From Takakia lepidozioides (Eukaryota > Streptophyta > Takakiopsida > Takakiales > Takakiaceae), in NCBI GenBank assembly GCA_030704615.1, contig CM060734.1, positions 32,318,042 through 32,382,041 of the forward strand: DNA of 64,000 bases, read 5' to 3'. The translations under genes and the position numbers were made by a program. Below the pieces are notes generated by a model that was not told the origin of the DNA, did no database searches, and worked only from the letters and a program-made list of their open reading frames with translations. Shown in pieces: positions 44,755 to 57,984 of this stretch; positions within the stretch are counted from its first letter, which is position 1, and the number at the start of each line of letters is the position of its first letter.

Positions 44755-47642
44755 TCACCGACCCATCTCTGACATGAAGCGTTCATATTCTGACTCAACT
44801 GCATTGATCTGCCCACCCAATGCAGAAGCAACACCAGCACTCATTCCCCAAGTTGCAGGTGCCCCACTTCCACCCGAGGGAGGGAGAGGTGGGGGTGCAG
44901 GTGCAGATGGGGCACTGGCAGGTGGAGGAGGTGGATAGTACCCTTGATATGGAGGAGCAGGAGAGAACCCGCCCATTGCCGAACCCCCAGCAGCCACAAC
45001 TCGAGACCCTGGCCTTGTACCCATCCCAACAACACCAGCCATTGCAGACCCTTGAGGGGGTCCAACTGGACCCCCAGCATCCTTCCCACCAGACTGTCCC
45101 TGAGAAGCTCCTCCAGAAAGATCCTGTGGGTACCTGCCTCCAGGTGGTGCCCCTTGAGAAGGGGGCCCTAAATAAGGGCTGTATGGACCATACTGAGGGG
45201 GGGGACCTCCATGCAGAGCTCCGCCATGAGAAGGGGGAACAGGAGGAAGGGGGCCATATGGGTTGGGGCCAGAAGAAGGACCATAAGGGTTGAAGGGCAT
45301 CATTCGTCCTGGCGAAGCACCCCAGGGTGGTGGGGCTGAATGCCCGCCCATTGTACCCCCACCGGGTGGCCCACGTGGACCTGCATGCAGCTGAGGTGGG
45401 AACCCGGTACTGCCTGAGGGATCTGTTCCAGGTAATGGAGGCCCTCCACCGAGGCCCCTAGGAGCAGGTGGAGGCCCCGCTATCCTCACTGCCAGATTTC
45501 TGCCCTCCACTCTGTATCCATTCATGTGGGTTACTGCTGCAATTGCTGATGAAGGATCAGAATATTTCACAAAGCCATACCCCTTACTAGACCCATTGAG
45601 GCGGTCTCGGATTACCTTTACATCTTCAACATTTCCAAATGGGGAAAACAGACGGCGGAGCCCTTCATCATCAACTGAACTTGGCAAGTAACCAACATAT
45701 AGATTGGATTCGTCTTCCTTGTTGAACTTGTTCCCAATGCCAACTCCCTGTGGGCTTGGAAAGAAGGGGTTTCCAAAGCCCTGTGGTTGTTGCATGGGCA
45801 TCCCACCACCTGAACCCATAGGAGGACCCATGCCCCCTCCTCCACCAAACCCTCCCAATGATCCTCCCATACCGCCACCGCCTCCCATGCCAACCCCCAT
45901 CCCACCTCCACCACTGGGGCCAACAAACCCTATCATACCCCCACCTGCAGTACCCCCTGTCCATGGAAGGCCGCTTCCCCCTTGTGGACCTGGTAAATTG
46001 AGGGGCAGCCCAGTCTGTCGGTTGGAGCCAATTTCCCCGCCCCCATTTCCACCAGGAGTCCCCCCTTCAGCATCAGCCCCTCCAAGTTCGGCCAGGAAGC
46101 TTTTGTACTCATCATCCATCTTGCTTCCTTGAGCTGAACCTTTCAAGGGACAGTCAATGGTTGGGTGACCTCCATCACCACAGATGCGACAAGACACGTC
46201 GCTCTTAAAGGTGGAGTGCCGGGCTGGACAGGCGTACTGCCTGTGGCCAGGCTCCCCACAGAGGCGACAGTACTCATCATCTCGTATTGTCCCATTTAAT
46301 GCTGCAAGCTCCCGCAACTGGGCTCTCTTATGCTCATTCCTACCCTCTTCCACAGGGAGTAAAAGCTTTTCCACCATCCCTGCAGCCTTCTCCAAGCCGT
46401 CTGCAGTATCTGCTTCGACCAGCACATGCAAGTCCTCATTCTCAGAAGGGTCAGGCTTCAGATCACGTTTCTGTGCTGAGCGCCCCTCCTTCACGGACCC
46501 TTTACCCCTTATCACAATCTTCGCCCCCGTCTCTCTCTCCATCCGTTTTTGAGTGTTACCGCGGGGACCAATGATCAGTCCAATAAAATTATATCCAGGG
46601 TATTCTTTGACGGGGATGTAAAGCTTCTTGTACTGCTTCAAAGGTTTGTAATCGGCTGGAGGTTTGAACGCCGGATTCTTCTTGATCAGCAAAGCAATCA
46701 CTTCCTGCCTTTCCCGCGTCAACTTCTCCCGAGCCCTGTATTCTCGAGTATTAATTCTGATGCCCATGTTGTCATAGATAGGCTCGGGAGAAGGTGATCG
46801 GCCACCATCTCCTTGAAAATCAACCACCATCCCCGTCTGGAGCTTCCTATTGATGTCCAGAAGCTGAATGTTAAGAGCCTGAAGCTCAGGGTCCAAATCT
46901 ACCCCACCAGTCAACTCCTTCACAAAATCTGGGAGCTGAATCTGGCCGAAGAGAGCATTTTTGGGCTCGTCAGATGCCCATCGGGATTTTCGTTTCTTTC
47001 CTCCTACACCTTCAATGTCAGTTACATCGCCCTCTCCTTCTGCTTGAGGACCCCAACGACTCCGCCGCCTTTTACCGGAGCTTCCATCCCCGGCGAAGCC
47101 CAAGTTTTCATCGTTCAACTGATCATTCTCTAGTCCTCCTTCACTGTCCCCAGGCTGCCCAGCAGGGGTCGGAAAAAACTGGACTCCATCTCCCTCGCCA
47201 CCGCTATCTTCGTCGCCAGCACCGACCCCTTTTGTGCAGCCCTCACTTCCATCTCCTGCAGGATCTTCGTAGTTGTATACCCTGTTACCTTCCTCCCCGG
47301 CCCCCTTCCATCTTCCACCCGAGATACATACTGAGAAGAATAATCGTCTGAGTGATTCTTTTGCTCTTGAAATCCTCCTACCTGGCCATATGTGTCGGTG
47401 CGTGACTGCATCGAAGCCTGCTGTTGCACTCCCATGTCTACTGGGCCTACATAGGAGGCATAGCCAGCGGAACCAGACTGCCCATTTTGAGTAGGAAAAC
47501 CTGACCCCTGTTGATTCAATCCACCATACCCACTGTAATCTTCCTGTTTCTGCCAGGGAGCGGCATTCGATTGCTCGGATACTTGCTTTTCAAGCCCGCT
47601 TAGAAACGCTTCTGCCGCAACAGCTGCCCCGCTCTGCTCCAT
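44755..47642 (-). pseudogene. SF1: SF1/branchpoint-binding protein copy 1, full length with a 1-bp frameshift
   Basis: SF1/BBP binds the intron branchpoint and contacts U2AF early in splicing. Using numbering of the repaired 962-residue frame: U2AF-ligand-like KRRRSRWG (W about 197) and KKRKSRWAS (W about 222); helix region about 290-330; KH domain about 341-450 with the [11 protein letters not shown] loop; two zinc knuckles, [14 protein letters not shown] (about 459) and [14 protein letters not shown] (about 485); a glycine-rich stretch; RRM about 647-723 ([14 protein letters not shown]); then a Pro/Gly-rich tail. A C-terminal RRM is typical of plant SF1. There are no introns. ATG is at 47642. 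The G-run corresponding to + strand C's at 47301-47305 has five bases, whereas copy 2 has six. This shifts the frame after DGRG and leads to a stop at 47130; the KH-to-tail part continues in the other frame. It may be a pseudogene or a homopolymer error. Confidence 0.88.
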
Positions 47643-48076
47643 CCCTACCCGGAGCAAGGGAATATGTATGATCGAATGACAAGGCAAAGTAGCAGATGGA
47701 TTCACTGGACAAGCTGCGGCTTACAGCCCCAAGTAGCGCACGCGGGTTGCAAGCAAAAACATACGAGACACAGTGGATGGCCGAAGTTGGTGGTGCAGTG
47801 TGAGAATCCAGGCAGGCAGCCTGCGAGGTGTGGTGGATGTCCGTCCCGCGCCTGCACGCACCCCCTCACTCCTTCCCCGCCATCTCTTGGATCCCTAAAA
47901 TCCTCCGTCGGGAACTCCACCCCCCGTGATTCTCTATTTCGTGAACAATGGATGGATGAATCGATGTGATGAAATCCTGTGCAGCTTTATTTAGTGAACA
48001 GTGGATGGATGAATCGATATGGTTTGTGACATCTAAAAGTTGTTGCAAGCCCGGCTTCTCGCATGCTCTTTGGACC
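45676..48076 (-). repeat. Inverted-duplication arm A (SF1 5' half and leader)
   Basis: Nearly identical, in opposite orientation, to 61612-64000. The outer boundary is sharp: pairing stops after GCATGCTCTTTGGA on both sides. The inner end is set by the window edge at 64000, so the full arm is longer. Confidence 0.9.
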
Positions 48077-48195
48077 CGTGTTGGACTGGTATATAGGTGA
48101 AGGACCGGTATATGCACTGGTATATGTACTGGTATTAGATACCACCAGTCTGGTATTATTTGGGAGAATACCAGGCCATATACCAAGACCAGGCT
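48077..48195. repeat. CTGGTATA-rich filler at duplication junction
   Basis: About 120 bp with repeated CTGGTATA/ATACCAG words between the RPL26-derived and SF1-derived sequence. It is similar in word content to 13640-14075. Confidence 0.6.
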
Positions 48196-48460
48196 CTTCA
48201 GATACTGCTGGTTAGGTCACAACAAGGCACCATCTACACAGAGGAAGAAACACTCGGATACAACAAGGTAAAGGCAATGAACACCAGCGCCATCCTTGCA
48301 CTTCTTTATGGCTGAAGACCTGCCGCAAAGTCGCTGCAGAAAAGAAAGAGAAGGAGATGGGAGTGTAGGCCCGAGTTTAGGGTTCAGTTCCGGGGGCTGC
48401 TTTGTGCATTGAAAAGTGTTTGTGTTTTTGCAACACAATGTTAGTTCTACTAACCCTAAC
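48196..48460 (-). pseudogene. Duplicated RPL26 5' leader and first exon, start codon lost
   Basis: On the minus strand this segment follows RPL26 from the leader TTAGGGTT...GTAGAACTAACATTG (56611) through exon 1 into intron 1 (CAGTATCTGA, about 56898). Telo-box-like motifs are retained. The ATG of RPL26 is ATA here (GCCATAAAGAAGTGC in place of GCCATGAAGTTCAGT). A 19-bp segment between two CCTTGTTGT repeats is deleted. It points in the same direction as SF1 copy 1, whose start codon is about 550 bp downstream. Confidence 0.85.
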
Positions 48461-48479
48461 AAATGCACGGCCACATCAT

Positions 48480-51400
48480 TGCAAGCCTTGCCAGATTGTA
48501 GTTACAAATCGGACCTACAATGATTGACATAATCTGGAAGTTTGAATGCTAAGTAAATGGGTTTCTCCTTGCATTCAATGAACCTACAACAAATTACCGT
48601 AGAGGTCCCTCTATTCCAACTTTAATTAATCCATTTTAAGAAAGAAAGAATATTTTAAAAAAAAATCCCTGGGAATATACGAAATAGGGGAATAGTTTTC
48701 ATCTAAAAAAGTGAACTTTGGGAAAAAGGTGGCAACTGCCAAATGCAACAAAATTACGGTAGTGACCCCTAAACGTAAAGTTTGAGACTTACTTAAGTTT
48801 ACCAACCATGACTATGGCTTTGCCAAAGAGTTATGGCTAACCATAACTATGACTTGCAAGTGTCAACTGTACATGATTCACGACATGATTGACGAAATTT
48901 AATGAAAAGTACCAAGCCCCCGGGTGCCAAATTCCAGAAAAATTGGATGAAGCTTGGACGAAAAAATTAATATTGTCATTAAGCCCGCCCAACCTAGCGA
49001 CCTGCATGTATTTAATGATTCTGGCAAGGTCCGTCGAACTAGAGCGGCCTTTACGGTATAATTATCAATTAGATCATATATGGATTAATTCACTACGCAA
49101 CATTATTTGTCTGGAACAAAAAAAGCATATTGGACTTGTAATTGTGAATGAGTGAAGTGAGTGAGATTCTTTGCTGTAGTGTATGCATTTTGTTCTAATA
49201 GTTCTATGAACTTGTGTAAGACGAATTTGTTAAACATAAAATAATGCAATCATTCATAAGCTGATCGTGAAGCTCTTGCTTGTCACTTTGGTAAATACCA
49301 CGTGACCATTGCTAATAGCTGATTTGTCATCGCTAAAGGTGATTGCTGATTGCTTATTGCTTAGCTCAAGCGTATTCACGATCAGTGTATATCAACGTAC
49401 ACCCGCATAAGCTATTGGTCATCAAAACATCAAAACATTAAAAATATAAAGTCATAGTTATTTCATTTCTATATACAAACCAATATGTACATAATTCATA
49501 AAACGGTAGATAAAAACACCATGTATTACTACATCTGCAACATACTAATCACCTCCTTTTGAGTATCCCGACATGCTCTACCATAAGATACAATGCCCTC
49601 ACTGTTACAGCTAAGTTGCAATATTGAAGAGGGCCACACCTTTTCGAAATTCACAAAAGTCATTATAATGGGTAGCTACAACCCAGAAACGGTATTGATT
49701 GCTAAATCAAATATAGTTGCTTTTAATGATACTAAAACGCTTATATTGACACTAGCACTGCTACCATCACATGAAACCATCAATGATGCACACCTAACAA
49801 TGTCGACTCCCAAATAATACTTAAAGGATTAGAAATTCAGTATAATAGTATCTCTTACACGTGGATTATATATAAAACATAACTTTTAGGAACGCCTAAC
49901 TTACCATATCACAACTAAATCTGATAAAACCAAGTGGTATGGAGGCTGGGAAGCACTCACAGTGTCTTTGGTTGAGTAGATTCAGAGAGCCACGCATGAA
50001 TCTCCCCTAAGTTAAATTTGTTGAGACTTAGATCCCTGTAGGAAACGAACACATATGCCAGTTTATTCCTCTTATTAGCTTGATGATCCAAAACTTGGAG
50101 TGCTAGTCTCACTCCTATCTCACTACACTCAGCATGGCCAATTACTAAAGAAATACCTTATTAGCAGCTCCACGTTGCCCCTGCCACCAACCCCGTCAGT
50201 TGAGGAACAAAACACTACTTTACATCATGTAGTCTGTCCCAATTTCAAAGGTTCTTTATTCTTTCCTCCTAGTTATGATTTTAAATGAAGGGGCTCGCAA
50301 GCACAAGTACAGAAGTGTGATCATCCATTGTCAATATCAGCAGACTATGAAAGTGTGTTTGAGGAGTTACTTCAAACAAACCTTGACACCTTAGCATAAA
50401 GTTTGTTGATACATAGGGGTAATGTGCAAACTATGTGCTGTCACTGGATCTTATACATAGATCTATGATCGTTCTATATTCATTTATAATTGTAGGATCA
50501 TTGTGCACTGTTAGTATAGCATTATATGTGCAAAGATGGGTTTGATACCTCAAGAGCAAATAGGGTTGGGGTTTGCATATCTAAAGGGGCACGCAAAAGG
50601 ATAGTATGCTGATGTATAGAACTTTAAATGCATTGCCTAAATTTGAGCAGAGTCCATTGTATTTTCCTTGTATGAAATCCTTATGATTAGTTCATGAATG
50701 TCCGTTTACTATCAAGCGAATATCTACGACTATAATGTCAATAGAAGCAACATATAGACCTAGTCTGATACATTAAAGGGACATCAGATTGAATGTTAAG
50801 GATCGCTCAAGCTCAGAACCCACATGAGCTATGTGTACGATAGCGTTGAACCTTGTGAATATCTCGACCTCGTACACGTCATACTCATCGTGTAGGGCTC
50901 TTGGTCCTAGCTGTACATCTAAAGTTATTCTGCGGTTGAGTTTGAAGGATCAATATTAGATAGTCAAATTACCCAGAAACAGTACTCTGCTGCACTGCTA
51001 AGCCATCTTCTGAATTAGATCATCGAGAGGCAGCTTGTAGCTAATTATGCGAGTCCGTTAAGATCAATTGTTAAATATAGTTGTAATCAAAAGTTAATCA
51101 TGCTAGCTCTTCTCATTCAATCATGTTCTGGCCTAGTTCAAGATCCAGCAACTGATTTCCGTTTGTCTGTTTGTCTCGCCCCCTGCACCATCATGATAAT
51201 TGACTTGGAGATCAATCACCGGCCCGGCCAATATCTGTGTAACAAGGAGACTTTGCACGCACTGACAACATGGACAACAAGAGAGACAACTCTTGCATGT
51301 TTGTGCATCAATGTCTTAACATACCACATTGGCGGTTGTGTGTTGTATGTCATGTCCACACTCACTTCTATTACCCTAGAAGTGACAGCAGCCATATGTG

Positions 51401-52560
51401 CCTTGGTACTTGCTGAAATGATGCACACCGCCATGGAACGAGGTGACTGTTGCATGCATTCGTTTTCTCCGGGCTTTTTGTACTACTGGTGTTGTTCGTG
51501 TCTGTTGGGTGTTCAATGGGCTGTTGGGGTGGGTTGGTAGGTGTGAGCTGTTTGCGGAAAGGAAGTGTGTGTGTGCATGTGGCATGGGCTATTGTGCCAT
51601 GGTAGGGTGTTGGTGGTTGAGGATGGCAAGGTCTGTGTTTGGGGCTAACGATTTTTGTGTGTGTTCTAGGTGTTTGATTTTGGGGGTGTTGAGTGTAGGT
51701 GTTTGGGGGCCGTCTGTAGAAGGGGGAACAATGTAGCTTGCTGGTGAGGTTGCTTGGGGTGATGTTTGCTGCTAATTTGGGGGGGGGGGGGACTGTCTGC
51801 ACAGAGGGCAGATCGAGGGGTTTAACTCCCCCTCAGTTCTGTGGTTTCATTTTGAGTATGGAGAGTGTTGTGAGGTTGGGGGTGCTTGGGAGCTGGTAGA
51901 CCCTGCACAGGAGTGCATGACTTGCTGGAAAGCAATTGGCCATTGGCAGGTGATTGAGGGAGAATGCTAAATGCAGGGTGGAGAGCCGGGCATTCTCGGG
52001 GTGGGGGACGGCAGCCCCCCCATGACTTCGTCGAATTTGATGACAATATGGCCGGATGTTTTGGCCCGGAAATGTCCACTGGCTTAGGCAATTGTTGGCC
52101 GAAGCTAGGATTCAATTAGGAAATTGGTTTTTTGGCAATCTCTGCCTGCAACAAGCTTAGAATGTGAGAATTTCTTTTCCACGGTACTGTATGTAGGCTA
52201 ACAACAACCTGACCAAAGGAATTTTGCTTCCCTCACAAATTGGAACACATTTGGGGTGATGTGGTAATCCCATGATAGAAATGGGCATTTTTACCCCCCT
52301 ATTTCAAAGCAACCATTCTCAATTTTTGGAATTTGGCTCTCGAATTTTGGGAGGGAACTTTGCTGTAGATGCCATATAATCTGAGTTTGGGTAGCCTATA
52401 TCAATGAAAAGTAAAAAAGATAAGTCATCTGTTTGTTCAAACCAATTTATCACTATGAGAATAGATCCTGCAAGAAAATTTGGCCTAAGGATTTTTTTAC
52501 AATCCTTAATTAGACCGTCAAATGTCCTGAGATTTTTACAGGAGGTGCATGAAGTAGGTA
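48480..52560. other. Long non-coding stretch
   Basis: AT-rich to about 51 kb, then G/T-rich with a (G)13 run at 51779-51791. The largest frame (51100-51540, +, 146 codons) is hydrophobic and cysteine-rich without a recognisable domain and is overlapped by frames on the other strand. No gene is supported. Confidence 0.4.
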
Positions 52561-52569
52561 GGATCACTT

Positions 52570-52650
52570 AACAACCAACATGTAGCCCAGTGGTAAGGGC
52601 ATATATCCTCTTACGAGTGGTTGTGGGTTCAAACCACCCAGTTGGTTGTT
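52570..52650 (+). ncRNA. tRNA-like element with perfect 10-bp closing stem (tRNA-derived SINE or pseudo-tRNA)
   Basis: AACAACCAAC at 52570 pairs exactly with GTTGGTTGTT ending at 52650, like an extended acceptor stem. Inside are an A-box TAGCCCAGTGGT and a B-box GGTTCAAACC within a good T-arm (GTGG-GTTCAAA-CCAC). The anticodon arm is not convincing, so a decoding tRNA is unlikely. No CCA or clean Pol III terminator follows directly. A tRNA-derived SINE head is the more likely reading; a SINE body could extend to about 52760, where the sequence becomes T-rich. Confidence 0.5.
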
Positions 52651-53189
52651 ACAAAGGTGTCCACCTTCCTACCGGAAGGCTACTGCCCTTCTGGGTCAAG
52701 TGACACCATAAGTCACGCTTGCTTCGGCAACGCGTCCATTTTATTTCATTTTTAAGGATCATTGTGGTACGGTTCATCCCCTCGGATGTTTGTCAAATGA
52801 GAGATATACCCTCAAGAAAAGAAGCCTCCCTGTGAGCCCACATAGTTGTGAGTGATGAGCGGCGTCGCCACTAGATCTCGGCAAGGCATGCAGCGCCGCC
52901 AAGTTGGTGGAGGTGTTGGCAGTAGTGACAACGGTAACAGCGCAAAGCGAGCAAGCGGGCGTTGTGCAACAGTGGGCCCCACGCCAGTCAGGCGGCCTCG
53001 ATCGGCTCGTCCCTCGACTCGTTCAGCCCCGACGTTGTACAGACAGCCAGATCCAAACCTTACGAGCAAAACAACCCCTATATCACATGTTCCTGATGCG
53101 CACCACCAAAGGCCAAGCTCCAAACAAGTTCAAGACACTACTACGTTTAAGGGGGGGTTAGCGATGCCAGGACCCCAGGCGTGCCGGAC

Positions 53190-53521
53190 GCGCCAACCCC
53201 CCTGCGACTGCAGCGTCGCGCAGGCGCTCGGCCGAGGAATTGCGACGTCGGGGCGTCGCAACGCCGTCGCTGGAAAGGGGCCTGACCCCATTCCCCCGCC
53301 AACGTGATGGGGGGTTGCGACGTCCCCGGGATGCTGCGACGTCGGGGAATCGCAACGAGGCGTCGCAACGTCGAAATTTTTTTTTTTTTTTTTTACGGGC
53401 ATTGCGATTCCCCGTCGTTGCAAAAGCACCCGGCCGTCGCAAAAGCATCGCTGGGACTGCGGCGCTGCGACGCCCCGTTGCGATTCCCCGACGTCGTAAC
53501 ATCCTGGGGGCGTCGCAGAAA
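53190..53521. repeat. GC-rich foldback repeat with internal poly-T
   Basis: The left arm (about 53314-53371) includes CTGCGACGTCGGGGAATCGC. The right arm (about 53466-53521) includes its complement GCGATTCCCCGACGTCGTAA. The arms are inverted over about 55 bp with a few mismatches. A (T)18-type tract lies between them at about 53377-53394. More GCGACGTCGGGGCGTCGCAA units precede the left arm at about 53236. Frames reading through it are low-complexity Arg/Asp repeats, not genes. Confidence 0.75.
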
Positions 53522-53524
53522 ATT

Positions 53525-54700
53525 GGTTCTGGGAGTAGATTATAGAGCATAATGGGCTTGGTATCCTCAGACTACAGCCATTGTCCAAAAATAAGTTGCA
53601 ATGCAGCTTTGCAAAACTTAGGCCTTTGATAGATATTTGTTCTTGAAGAACTCTGGGGACAAGTCTCGGTGCAAGTTTCAGCTGTGAGAACTCCTGCAGA
53701 GTACTTATAATCTGCAACACAATGATAGGATTGAGATAGTGGTAGTCACTAGGAGCTAACTCTTGATATGTATATATATACTTGGACTACTTTTTATGAT
53801 ACATAGATGTACAAGAACCTGTGTGGAGGGTTTGCAGCTGAGTCCGGGATGGTCTTCTAGGTAAGATCCCCATGAGATTTTGGTTGTTGAGTTCAAGAGG
53901 TAATGTGGTAAGACCGCTTGGAAGAACTCCCGGATTTTGAGCTTGAACAGTGACTCAGGATTGTTGTCTGGTGAACTTGTTTGGAGAAAGTGTTTGACAT
54001 CCTCAGCAGTTATCCATAATGATTCGACACACTCACAGTCGTCCGATATGATGAGAATTCCATATATAATAAAATAAAACCCATGTATATGGGTATGGGA
54101 ATAATAATATCCCCTCTGTACATACTTTTTGAAGATTATAAAGATTTTTTTTTTTTTCAATTCTCAGGGGTGGGGCTGGTTCGAGCGATGGCGGAGCTGC
54201 GAGATGACTCCCAACGGTCATCTGCACACTACCCCCGCCCCTTTCAGTTCCTTCCAGACTTTGGTTTCCCTCACAAATACCAGCATACTCTTTCCCCCTA
54301 ACTAAGCTTTCTCCAGATAGGCATATCGGGGGTGGGGGGGTTAGAATCATCTTTGATCTCTGTCATGGCATTTTTTTCCTTATTTCTGGTCCTCATCTTC
54401 GATTTATCATGCACCCGACTTCTCCTCCCTTCTCCTTATCTCTTTACATCCCTAGTTCATAGAAATTGTTTGCCCAGAAGTTGTTCATCCTTCAACCTTT
54501 ATTCATCTCTTTCAACAGGGGCCATTCTCCATCTAGTCTGCTCATTGCAGCCGCCAACAATTAAAGCGGCTGTCACTATCCATAGAGACATTTCCCGCTT
54601 CCTCTAGTTCCTTCTATTTCCTTACGCTCCACAGTCTTCGACCTTCAGCGATTTCTGCAACTCCCTTTCACGGTGGTGGTGGTACTCATCTTCTTTGCTG
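53525..54700. other. No gene recognised
   Basis: Mixed sequence with a TATATATATA tract near 53770 and pyrimidine-rich DNA before the element ORF at 54708. Confidence 0.4.
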
Positions 54701-54707
54701 TCATTCA

Positions 54708-55350
54708 ATGGCTCTGGGCAACAGGTCTTACTCTAAGGATTCCAGGGAGTCACGCTATCCATCGGGGGTCTCACAGTCTTACCCAAGGAGGAATCAACCC
54801 TCTTCAGGAACGAGATTCTTCCTTGCTCACCAAACTTGCTCTAGGACGGGTGTGGTCAACGGTTCAGGGAGGCTTTCCCCTCCACCATCCTCCTTCATCC
54901 CTCTCTCTCCTCCCCAACCCCTTCTCAAAATTCCACGGTTAAATTTGGCAGCTCCACCATCCCCCTCCCATGTCGGTAACTGGTCTGAGGAGGAACTCGT
55001 TAACTAGGAGGATTTGGGTAAGGACTACCCAACCATTGCTATGGACATACGCGACCTTCAGAAAAGAGTGTCAGCAATAGAAGAGTTTGGGATACTAATT
55101 CATTTTCTGGGAAAGAAGGTGGACAGGGCTACAGTTCGGGACTGGGCCATTCGCCACCTTGGAGGCTCAGGAGAACTTCGACAACAGTTCTGTCATGAAA
55201 AGGGGCGTGGCTTTTCTCGATTCTTTTTTAAACTCAAGAGGTTGCTTCACAGGCCTTGGCGTTCAACCCACACACCATAGGGTTTAATGTGAACATTTTC
55301 CCGTGGTCTGCTAATATGGGCAACAGGAACGGAAAGCTCTGGGGACCACG
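54708..55350 (+). pseudogene. Broken DUF4283-like retroelement ORF, relative of 37863-38618
   Basis: The frame begins with ATG at 54708 and encodes a Ser/Pro-rich leader (SPPPSSFIPLSPPQPLLKIP), then meets a TAG at 55005. It continues in frame with YPTIAMDIRDLQKRVSAIEE, HFLGKKVDRATVRDWAIRHL and GGSGELRQQF. A frame change near 55235 leads to ALAFNPHTIGFNVNIFPW and MGNRNGKLWGPRIV. The core is clearly homologous to VDRAYARDWAIRHLGRSGDL and FNPHLAGFNVNIFPW of the other copy. Homology ends at about 55350, where AT-rich sequence begins. With one stop and one frameshift it is non-functional. Confidence 0.55.
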
Positions 55351-55359
55351 AATAGTCTG

Positions 55360-56600
55360 CATGAAATAAAATATTATTTAAATAAGCCCATTAACATAGG
55401 GCATTAGAGTATGTTCTTAACTATACTTGTATCTTTGAAATAGTTATAAAATAATAAAATATCATGTAGTTCTAATGCCATTTCAATTTTATATCATTTT
55501 CAACATCATTCTTTTTATTTCTAATAGAATATAATATATTTTTGTATTCTGTAAATTGTGTACAAAGTAATACCATATAAGATACTTGAACAAAAAAACT
55601 CAAGTCATAATATTCATTGGAGCCTAACTTTCACTAGGGCTTAGATCAAAAAGTTAAGCACATAACAAAATAGAGTGAACAAGAATACATCAGTGTTATA
55701 GAACCAAATCTATATATTTTAAAACGATACTTCTCTTACATCATAACAACCCTCCACAAATGATGTATGTACAAAAATATTTAATGCTAAGAAAAATGTA
55801 TGATCAAAACGTCCAATCTTAGATGGTTGAATGTAGAACAACAACGGCAAGACGTGCTTTTTGGTCCACCATATCATGCTTTTACCCGGTTAGCAACTTT
55901 ATTCCTTCGTGACTGAATAGCTCTTCTTTGCTATTCTATTCGGAGGCTTTTCTGCTTCCACTCTTGTGCTGCAGGTTTAGGCTTAATTCTGCTCTTTTGC
56001 TATGTAGCTAGAGGCGGTCTTCCAAATGTCTGGGCCTCCTAGCCTTGGCACTATGGTTCTGCCTTTCTAGCAGCTCCCTGGTTCTATCTTGCCACTTTCT
56101 GCTGCTCCCTTTGCAACTGCCTGATTCTAGTGTGCAATGCCTTAGTTCTTAGCTGCAAGCTGTTTAGTGCGGCTCATCTTGCACTTACCTGGTGCTTCCT
56201 TGTCGCATAAGTAGCGACCTGCACGAATGGTGTAACGACTGCCCCCCTATCTCCAACATGGACTCAGTGAAATTGAATTCTTCTTTCATCTAAAGAACCA
56301 AATTAAATTTGATCCTATTGTTGAAATAGTTTCCGATTTGGTGGCACGGAACTGCCAGTGATATACTGGAGGAAGGTGGGGTTTGTAGTTTCCTGCTTAT
56401 CTCCCTTCCCCCTGGAACTGTTGGTATCTCTTTCATATGCCTTCATGGCTTTTTGTAAGGTTATTTTTTCCTTCCTTAATAAAGTTTTCTAGGGCTACAA
56501 TGCCCTTGTTCTTAACAATTATTAAAAAAAATTATGTTAGTATCTGTCAAATAAGTTGTCAAACAAAACAGATAAATACAGAAAAGTGTAGGGAGGAGAG
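55360..56600. other. Intergenic stretch upstream of RPL26
   Basis: AT-rich to about 55.8 kb, then mixed. No gene recognised. The last 150 bp form the RPL26 promoter region. Confidence 0.4.
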
Positions 56601-56610
56601 TAGCTTTATA

Positions 56611-56694
56611 TTAGGGTTGGTAGAACTAACATTGCGTTGCAAAAACACAAACACTTTCCAGTGCTCAAAGCAGCCGCCAGAACTGAACCCTAAA
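56611..56694 (+). promoter_or_regulatory. Telo-box motifs in the RPL26 5' region
   Basis: TTAGGGTT at 56611-56618 and AACCCTAAA at 56686-56694 are telo-box sequences (AAACCCTAA type). In plants these are common near the start of ribosomal-protein genes, where they support growth-linked expression. A CT-rich tract (TCTCTTTCTCTTTCTCTTCT) follows just before the start codon. Both telo-box motifs are also present in the duplicated fragment at 48196-48460. Confidence 0.6.
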
Positions 56695-56760
56695 CTCGGC
56701 CCTGCACTACCGTCTCTTTCTCTTTCTCTTCTGCAGCGACACTGCGGCAGGTCTCCAGCC

Positions 56761-57711
<951 letters not shown>

Positions 57712-57984
57712 TATTTCAGGTTGCACCCAATGTCCATTTTTGCCATAAAGAACCTGTCATTTGCACGACACTTGCATTGCTGATGAGATGGTGTTGTATG
57801 TAGTTGGTGCTCAAATGGAGATCTCATCGTGGGATGGTTGTATGGCTGTATATGAGGAGGCATAGCCACTTGTTATCATGCTAACGATTGAAGTAATTGT
57901 TTCGGAAGTATCTAAACTTCGAAAGTGCTGTATCTTCCTAGTCTGAAAAGGTGCTGGAAAGGTTTATTTTTCAAGGGATGTGGG

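Noticed and set aside
45704-46132. Proline-rich open frame on + opposite SF1 copy 1 (and its mirror at 63507-63971)
   Set aside because: It is the antisense shadow of the SF1 glycine-rich region; Gly codons read as Pro on the other strand.
47664-47969. 101-codon frame on +, identical to one at 61705-62010 on -
   Set aside because: It lies antisense in the SF1 leader, and identity between copies only reflects the recent inverted duplication.
51100-51540. Hydrophobic 146-codon frame
   Set aside because: No recognisable domain, overlapped on the other strand, and composition matches surrounding non-coding DNA.
52570-52650. Functional tRNA gene
   Set aside because: No convincing anticodon stem-loop and an over-long closing stem; better explained as tRNA-derived repeat.
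53147-53552. Several overlapping frames in all directions
   Set aside because: They arise from the CG-rich foldback repeat and encode Arg/Asp low-complexity sequence.
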